From: CAZUFB01 sp964619775
Lineage (GTDB): Bacteria; Actinomycetota; Coriobacteriia; Coriobacteriales; UMGS124
DNA: 37,595 nucleotides
Assembly: GCA_964619775.1 (NCBI GenBank)
Contig: CAZUFB010000013.1
Location: forward strand, 1 to 37,595
Direction of reading: 5' to 3'
The notes under the pieces are model-generated. The model was not told the DNA's origin, ran no database searches, and worked only from the letters and a program-made list of their open reading frames with translations. Positions 32,665-37,595 of this stretch are shown here, one piece after another; position 1 is the first letter of the stretch; the number at the start of each line of letters is the position of its first letter. Both the position numbers and the translations under genes were made by a program.

Positions 32665-32741
32665 TGGTGGGCCGTCAGGGATTCGAACCCTGGACCTTGG
32701 GATTAAGAGTCCCCTGCTCTGGCCAGCTGAGCTAACGGCCC
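32665..32741 (-). tRNA. tRNA-Lys (anticodon CTT)
   Basis: A full cloverleaf: acceptor GGGCCGT/ACGGCCC, D arm TAGCTCAGCTGG, anticodon loop CTCTTAA (anticodon CTT), T loop GGTTCGAATCC, discriminator A and an encoded CCA. It is 9 nt downstream of tRNA-His and shares its promoter and terminator. Confidence 0.95.
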
Positions 32742-32750
32742 ATCGGCTGC

Positions 32751-32827
32751 TGGGGTGGGAAAAGGGGCTCGAACCCTCGACCTACGGAGCCACAGTCCGT
32801 CGCTCTGCCAACTGAGCTACTCCCACC
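32751..32827 (-). tRNA. tRNA-His (anticodon GTG)
   Basis: Acceptor GTGGGAG, D arm TAGCTCAGTTGG, anticodon loop CTGTGGC (anticodon GTG), T arm GAGGGTTCGAGCCCC, discriminator C and encoded CCA. An extra 5' G (position -1, 32827) faces C73, the identity feature of histidine tRNAs. Confidence 0.95.
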
Positions 32828-32845
32828 ACGCCTTGCAGCCAGGTA

Positions 32846-32874
32846 ATAATGACGGACACGGCAGTAGAATGCAA
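32846..32874 (-). promoter_or_regulatory. tRNA promoter
   Basis: TTGCAT (32869-32874), 17-nt spacer, CATTAT (32846-32851) on the minus strand, about 20 nt before tRNA-His. Confidence 0.6.
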
Positions 32875-32965
32875 GCGCGGCTAGCGGCCGATTTTTTCTT
32901 CACGACTTGCCCAAAATCGCCGCATCCCACGCCGGTCCGTCACGGAAACACCGACCTCGGAACGC

Positions 32966-33346
32966 CTACGCGCTCTTCTTAGTCTCCTTCTTGCTCGTCA
33001 GAATCGCCCCGTCGCCAGTCTCGCCGGTATGGATGCGCACGGCCTCTTCAACCGGATAGATAAAAATCTTGCCGTCGCCCACCTCGCCGGACGTTCCGGT
33101 GCGCGCGTTTTTGACGATTACCTTGCAGACGTCCTCGATACGGTCGTCGGGCAGTACGATCTCGATCTTCACCTTGGCGCGAAGCTGCACCAGAACCTCG
33201 GTGCCACGATAATACTCGGTCCAGCCGTGCTGGTTTCCCGCCCCTTGCACCTGCGAAATCGTCATGCCTTCGACATCGGCAGCGAACAAGGCACTCTTGA
33301 TGTCTTCGATGACCTCGGGGCGGACGATCGCCTCTATCTTCTTCAC
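32966..33346 (-). CDS. glnK: Nitrogen regulatory protein PII (GlnK/GlnB family)
   Basis: A 126-residue trimeric PII protein that senses 2-oxoglutarate and ATP/ADP and, next to amtB, normally plugs the ammonium channel. The T-loop reads GNQHGWTEYYRGTEVLVQL; B-loop and C-terminal signatures are TGTSGEVGDGKIFI and VEEAVRIHTGE. With numbering that matches E. coli GlnB (R47, G48, E50), residue 51 is Val rather than the Tyr that is uridylylated or adenylylated, so that control is unlikely; Y46 is kept. A GTG start has GGAG about 10 nt upstream. It follows amtB on the same strand, the reverse of the common glnK-amtB order. Confidence 0.93.
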   Translation of the reverse strand: MKKIEAIVRPEVIEDIKSALFAADVEGMTISQVQGAGNQHGWTEYYRGTEVLVQLRAKVKIEIVLPDDRIEDVCKVIVKNARTGTSGEVGDGKIFIYPVEEAVRIHTGETGDGAILTSKKETKKSA

Positions 33347-33414
33347 GCGCTCACAGCTCCTTTCGTCTCACGGTCTGGTGTGGGCCGGTTGCAGCGAACC
33401 CGTGGTGCGGGGAA

Positions 33415-33457
33415 GACGTGCCCGGCGCTCGATGTTCCACCGGGGACCGAGCACGTC
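33415..33457 (-). other. Stem-loop between amtB and glnK
   Basis: GACGTGCTCGG and CCGGGCACGTC pair over 11 bp with one G-U around a 21-nt loop, in the 150-nt gap. Without a U-tract it is more likely a processing or attenuation element that sets the amtB:glnK ratio. Confidence 0.45.
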
Positions 33458-33496
33458 TCGCCACCATGGTGCCAGCCCAATATCGCCAACAGATTT

Positions 33497-34753
33497 CTAG
33501 TTCAAGTCCATACCGCTAAAGGCGGGATAGGCCGGTTCGCCGTGCTGGGAGATATCAAGACCCTGAGCCTCGTCACGCTGGGAGACGCGCAGCGGGCCGC
33601 CGACGAGCTGGATGACCTTGGCGATGATGAACGTCATAATCGCGGCGAAGGCCACCACGAACACGACCGACAGGAGCTGGCGCACGAGCTGCATGGGGTC
33701 GCCGTAGAACAGTCCGGCAAACCCGCCGAGCTCGGGAACCGCGAACAAGCCGGTCAGGATCGTGCCGCACATACCGCCGATGCCGTGCACGCCAAAGGCG
33801 TCGAGGGCGTCGTCGTAGCCGAGGCGTTTCTTAAGGCGCGAAACCGCGAAGTAGCAGATGACCGCGACCACGGCACCCATGACGAGGGCCGCCCAAACCT
33901 CGACGTAGCCGGCGGCCGGGGTGATGGCCACCAGGCCCGCCACCGCACCCGAGCAGGCGCCGAGGACGGTGCACTTGCCGGTAGTGAGGCGCTCGACGGC
34001 CATCCAGGCAAGCAGGCCCGCCGCCGCCGCGGTATTGGTGGTGGCAAAGGCCAGGCCGGCCTGCCCGTTGGCCGCACCGGCGGAGCCGGCGTTGAAGCCG
34101 AACCAGCCAAGCCACAGGAACAGCGTGCCGAGCATCACGAACGGGATGTTATGGGGCTGATAGGTGAGCTTGCCGTTGCCGTGGCGGGAACCGACAACCA
34201 GGGCGAGCACCAGGGCCGACACGCCCGAGCTGATGTGCACCACGTCGCCGCCGGCGAAGTCGTAGGCGCCGATGATCTCGGAGACCCAGCCGCCGCCCCA
34301 GACCATATGGGCGAGCGGGGCGTACACGAGCAGCACCCACAGGGCGATGAAGACCAGGAAGCGGCTGAACTTCATGCGCTCGACGACCGCACCCGAGATG
34401 ATGGCGACGGTAATGAGCGCGAACATGCCCTGGAACAGCGCCCACACGAACTCGGGGATGTCGCCCCACATCGTTTCGAGGTCGATGCCCGAGAGGAACA
34501 GCCGCTCGAAGCCGCCGATGATGGGGTTGGCCGTCCCGTCGGCGGCTGCAAGGCCGCTGCCGAACGCGATGGTGTAGCCCACCGCGACCCACAGGACGCT
34601 CACGACGCCGGCAACGGACACGCACATGAGCATGGTGTTGCCCATGTTCTTGCGACGAACCATGCCGCCGTAGAAGAATCCGATTCCCAACGTCATGATG
34701 AACACGAGGAACGCGCAGACCAGGATGAAGGCGGTATCGCCCGTATCGAGCAT
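33497..34753 (-). CDS. amtB: Ammonium transporter AmtB
   Basis: A 418-residue channel-type ammonium transporter with about 11 membrane segments and an extracellular N-terminus (MLDTGDTAFILVCAFLVFIM, GIGFFYGGMVRRKN). The pore twin histidines are H173 (GGDVVHISSGVSA) and H323 (FGVHGIGGMCGT); F107 and W152 fit the ammonium recruitment site. The C-terminal tail QRDEAQGLDISQHGEPAYP is the PII-docking region. ATG 34753 (MLDTG) has GAGAGG 8 nt upstream; the frame stays open further up without similarity. It is paired with the PII gene. Confidence 0.95.
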   Translation of the reverse strand: MLDTGDTAFILVCAFLVFIMTLGIGFFYGGMVRRKNMGNTMLMCVSVAGVVSVLWVAVGYTIAFGSGLAAADGTANPIIGGFERLFLSGIDLETMWGDIPEFVWALFQGMFALITVAIISGAVVERMKFSRFLVFIALWVLLVYAPLAHMVWGGGWVSEIIGAYDFAGGDVVHISSGVSALVLALVVGSRHGNGKLTYQPHNIPFVMLGTLFLWLGWFGFNAGSAGAANGQAGLAFATTNTAAAAGLLAWMAVERLTTGKCTVLGACSGAVAGLVAITPAAGYVEVWAALVMGAVVAVICYFAVSRLKKRLGYDDALDAFGVHGIGGMCGTILTGLFAVPELGGFAGLFYGDPMQLVRQLLSVVFVVAFAAIMTFIIAKVIQLVGGPLRVSQRDEAQGLDISQHGEPAYPAFSGMDLN

Positions 34754-34781
34754 CGCGGTCACCTCTCCTTCCGTGAACCCA

Positions 34782-34886
34782 CCCCGTACGGGGCGATCCG
34801 ATATGACGGATGCAACCGTACGGCCTCCGGATTGCGGGAGCGTTTCGGTAAACGAGCGGTAACCGATGCGTCGATAAGCCGTAAAC
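34782..34886 (-). promoter_or_regulatory. Repeat-rich amtB control region
   Basis: On the minus strand GTTTACGG (34879-34886), GGTTACCG (34857-34864) and GTTTACCG (34846-34853) are direct repeats 22 and 11 bp apart. Nearer the gene are two CCGTACGG palindromes (34816-34823, and 34784-34791 within CCCCGTACGGGG). GTTAC-n6-TTTAC recalls the GTnAC-type sites of actinobacterial GlnR, but the match is partial. Confidence 0.45.
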
Positions 34887-34935
34887 CCCGTCACATCGAC
34901 TCGAAACCTGGGCTTGCGGAAGACGTGCGGCATAC

Positions 34936-34985
34936 AAAAACGCGCGGCAGGCCCTCCCCTTGCCGGGGACAGGCCCGCCGCGCGC
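34936..34985 (-). terminator. Intrinsic terminator of htrA
   Basis: A long stem-loop: GCGCGGC-G-GGCC and GGCC-T-GCCGCGC with an inner CCCC/GGGG stem, followed by T5, 43 nt past the htrA stop. Confidence 0.85.
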
Positions 34986-35027
34986 AGCCGTCAGACCCAA
35001 GGCCGTCGGGCACGGGATGAATCGAAC

Positions 35028-36524
35028 CTAGGCGACGTCGCCGAGTTGCTCGGTGGAACCGGCCGTCCAGCCGCCCCAACCCCAGCCCCAATCGGAGCCG
35101 TAGCCCCAGTCGCTGCCGCCTTCATCCCAACCGGGACCGTAAGCGTCGTTGGAACCGCTGCCCTGGCTACCGTCGTCCCAACTCCAACCGGGCTGGCCAC
35201 TCTGGCCAGGCACGGTCTCGTCGGGCATACCCTGCTCCCCTTCGGGCGCGGTCCCTTCCTCGGGTGCAGCCTCCTCGGCGGAGGAGTCATCCTCGGTCGC
35301 GCCCGGCTCCTCCTCGGTGGAGGCGTCTTCCTCGGACGAGGCGCCTTCCTCAGCAGAGGTGTCTTCCTCGCTGGCGGCGCTGGCAGCGGCGGCCTCGGCG
35401 TTGTCGGAACCCAACACCACATCGATGTCGAGCTCCTCGCCGTCGCGGACCACGGTGAGGGTCACGGTGTCGCCGATGGCGTGCGAGCGGACCTGGATGA
35501 TGACGTCGTCGGAGGAATAGACCTCGTTGCCGTCGATGGCGGTGATGACGTCGCCAACCTGGATGCCGGCCGCCTCGGCGCCCGAGCCTTCGACGACGCC
35601 GGCCACGTAGGCGCCCAGCACCGACGACGAGTCACCCAGATGGTAGACACCGCTGTAGTACGCCTCCATCAGGCTCGTGACCGACACGCCGATCTGCGGG
35701 TGCTGGACCGTGCCCGTCTCGATGATCTGGGTGGCGATGTCAATGACATAGTTAGACGGGATGGCGTAGCTCATGCCGGCCCAGTCGCCCGTGGTCGTCG
35801 TGTTGATGGTGGTCACGCCGATAAGCTGGCCCTCGGCGTTGACGAGAGCGCCGCCCGACGAGCCGGAGTTGATCATGGCATCGGTCTGGATGAGACCGAC
35901 GTAGTAGGCCTCGGTGCTGTCAAGCTCTATGACGGCGGTACGGTTGAGGCCCGACACGATGCCTTGCGAGACCGTACCGCTCTCGCCGTAGGGCGTGCCG
36001 ACCGTCATGACCCACTCGCCGACGGAGACCGTCGAGGAGTCACCGATCTCGATGGGGGTCAGCTCATCGTCGCCCGGATCGATCTTGAGCACGGCCACGT
36101 CGCTCGTAGGGTCGGAACCCACGACCTCGGCCTCGTAGGCCTCGCCGTTAAGCGTGATCTGGACCTCGGTAGCACCCTCGATGACGTGGTAGTTCGTCAG
36201 CAGGTAGCCATCGGCACTCAGCACCACGCAGCTACCCTGCGAGATGCCCTGCTGGTATCCGGTATTGATGAGCGCGTAGACGCTACCCACCGAAGGCAGC
36301 ACCTTGGCAGCCACCTCCTCGGCCAGAGAGGTGCTTTCGTCGGCCATCGCGACGGTGTCCGACGAATCTGCCTCATCGGCGTAGGCGTTCGACACTGCGG
36401 CCCCGCCGAACGTCAGGCCCAGGGCGAGGGCACCCGCGGCAACGGCTCCGGCCAGCCCCAGCGCAGCACGGCGGCGAGGACTTGCAACGAGCTGCCCCTC
36501 AGTGGATAACAGAGACCTGTTCAT
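35028..36524 (-). CDS. htrA: HtrA/DegP-type serine protease with PDZ domain and Trp/Gly-rich tail
   Basis: A 498-residue envelope protease for misfolded proteins. Residues 20-45 are a signal or anchor segment. The trypsin-like domain has the triad H113 (LLTNYHVIEG), D142 (TSDVAVLK) and S223 (INSGSSGGAL; the usual Asn before Ser is Ser). One PDZ domain covers about 276-372 (GVVEGSGAEAAGIQVGDVITAIDG). Then come an acidic Glu/Ser/Ala stretch (about 375-440) and a Trp/Gly/Asp-rich end (446-487) with eight tryptophans. GGAG lies 6 nt before the ATG. It is flanked by a strong terminator and a tiny membrane ORF. The acidic/aromatic tail is not part of the normal HtrA plan. Confidence 0.92.
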   Translation of the reverse strand: MNRSLLSTEGQLVASPRRRAALGLAGAVAAGALALGLTFGGAAVSNAYADEADSSDTVAMADESTSLAEEVAAKVLPSVGSVYALINTGYQQGISQGSCVVLSADGYLLTNYHVIEGATEVQITLNGEAYEAEVVGSDPTSDVAVLKIDPGDDELTPIEIGDSSTVSVGEWVMTVGTPYGESGTVSQGIVSGLNRTAVIELDSTEAYYVGLIQTDAMINSGSSGGALVNAEGQLIGVTTINTTTTGDWAGMSYAIPSNYVIDIATQIIETGTVQHPQIGVSVTSLMEAYYSGVYHLGDSSSVLGAYVAGVVEGSGAEAAGIQVGDVITAIDGNEVYSSDDVIIQVRSHAIGDTVTLTVVRDGEELDIDVVLGSDNAEAAAASAASEEDTSAEEGASSEEDASTEEEPGATEDDSSAEEAAPEEGTAPEGEQGMPDETVPGQSGQPGWSWDDGSQGSGSNDAYGPGWDEGGSDWGYGSDWGWGWGGWTAGSTEQLGDVA

Positions 36525-36710
36525 AACCTGCTCCTTCCAAATGCATCCAAACGCATGTCGGCAACCTAAAGGGATGTCGTTCCCGCGCAGCCCGACCCCC
36601 GACGGTGCGATTGCCGGACTTTTGCGTCACAACAGGTTTACCCCTCGTCAAGGCTATGCGAAACACCGTTGACATCCTTACCGTAAGACGCCACATCACT
36701 GGACAATTTT

Positions 36711-36851
36711 TCAGGTTTGTGACGCGCAATACCGGCGGCGGCCGTCGGGGCCCTTCTCGAGATGTGCCGCCTCCAGGCACCACACGAAGCACACCGCCAC
36801 AAGCATAAACGTGATGAGCAGCACGTAGATGGCGGGCATGACCATGTCCAC
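36711..36851 (-). CDS. Small single-pass membrane protein (46 aa)
   Basis: An unlisted short gene between groEL and htrA. From GTG 36851 it reads VDMVMPAIYVLLITFMLVAV, then CFVWCLEAAHLEKG and a basic end PDGRRRYCASQT. One strong hydrophobic helix (about 4-25) and a charged C-terminus give a typical small membrane protein. GGAG lies 7 nt before the GTG; two in-frame ATGs follow (36845, 36839). It begins just past the groEL terminator and ends 187 nt before htrA. No family is recognised. Codon choice is strongly G/C-ending, in keeping with real genes here. Confidence 0.6.
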   Translation of the reverse strand: MDMVMPAIYVLLITFMLVAVCFVWCLEAAHLEKGPDGRRRYCASQT

Positions 36852-36896
36852 GGGCGGTCTCCAAACTCGACGGTGCGGGCACGCATGTCATCGACC

Positions 36897-36931
36897 GTAA
36901 AAGCGCCCCCCGCGCGTTGCACGGGAGGCGC
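36897..36931 (-). terminator. Intrinsic terminator downstream of groEL
   Basis: GCGCCTCCCG and CGGGGGGCGC form a 10-bp stem (one G-U) followed by TTTT (36899-36902 on the minus strand), about 110 nt past the groEL stop. Confidence 0.75.
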
Positions 36932-37038
36932 CTCGAAAACGTTCGCACTTGCGCTTCGTTCTCATGCCGCCGTTCCAAACCGAGTCGGCGACGTGGGCGT
37001 GGGACCGCCCCTATGTGGGAAAAGCCCCTCGGCGGCTG

Positions 37039-37595
<557 letters not shown>

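Noticed and set aside
36638..36922. A 94-codon minus-strand frame near groEL
   Set aside because: It overlaps the groEL terminator and the better-supported 46-codon frame, and its sequence (Cys/Arg/Ser-rich) looks like out-of-frame translation.

Overview
The window is high-GC and densely coded. It looks like a chromosome segment from a coriobacterium (Actinomycetota, class Coriobacteriia), most likely Eggerthellaceae. Three things point there: a complete actinobacterial division and cell-wall (dcw) cluster without ftsA but with sepF and divIVA; a Tat-exported FAD reductase of the fumarate-reductase type next to a multi-pass membrane LuxR regulator; and frequent GTG starts in GC-rich DNA. The taxonomy is inferred from gene content, not from a database search.

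Layout. A Nudix hydrolase (120-536, +) converges on a long minus-strand block. Read in the direction of transcription that block is pyrG, xerD, [MraZ-box promoter], mraZ, rsmH, ftsL-like, ftsI, murF, mraY, murD, ftsW, murG, murC, murB, ftsQ, [AT-rich promoter], ftsZ, pgeF, yggS, sepF, yggT, divIVA (23555 down to 718). Many of these genes overlap or nearly abut (murF/mraY, murD/ftsW, ftsW/murG, murB/ftsQ), as expected for one operon that makes lipid II and builds the divisome. murE is absent from its usual place between ftsI and murF.

From about 23.8 to 28.7 kb lies an accessory redox island: a flavin-reductase-like protein, a Tat-exported DUF362-flavodoxin fusion, an aldo/keto reductase, a truncated NADPH-dependent FMN reductase, and a TetR regulator. 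Three copies of one 21-bp palindrome tie it together: two at the flavin-reductase promoter and one in the gap between the truncated reductase and tetR. The TetR protein therefore probably controls the whole island and itself.

From 29.0 to 32.4 kb a membrane LuxR regulator sits downstream of a Tat-exported FAD reductase. The leader of the reductase gene carries two identical CCCCGGCGGGGTAA elements. Then come tRNA-His and tRNA-Lys, an amtB-glnK ammonium unit whose PII protein lacks Tyr51, an HtrA protease with an unusual acidic and Trp/Gly-rich tail, an unlisted 46-codon membrane protein gene, and the 3' end of groEL cut by the window edge.

Most worth a second look: the TetR operator set and the DUF362-flavodoxin fusion, the aromatic 11-residue repeats ending FtsQ, the MraZ-box array, the tiny membrane ORF between groEL and htrA, and the candidate operators of the FAD-reductase locus.
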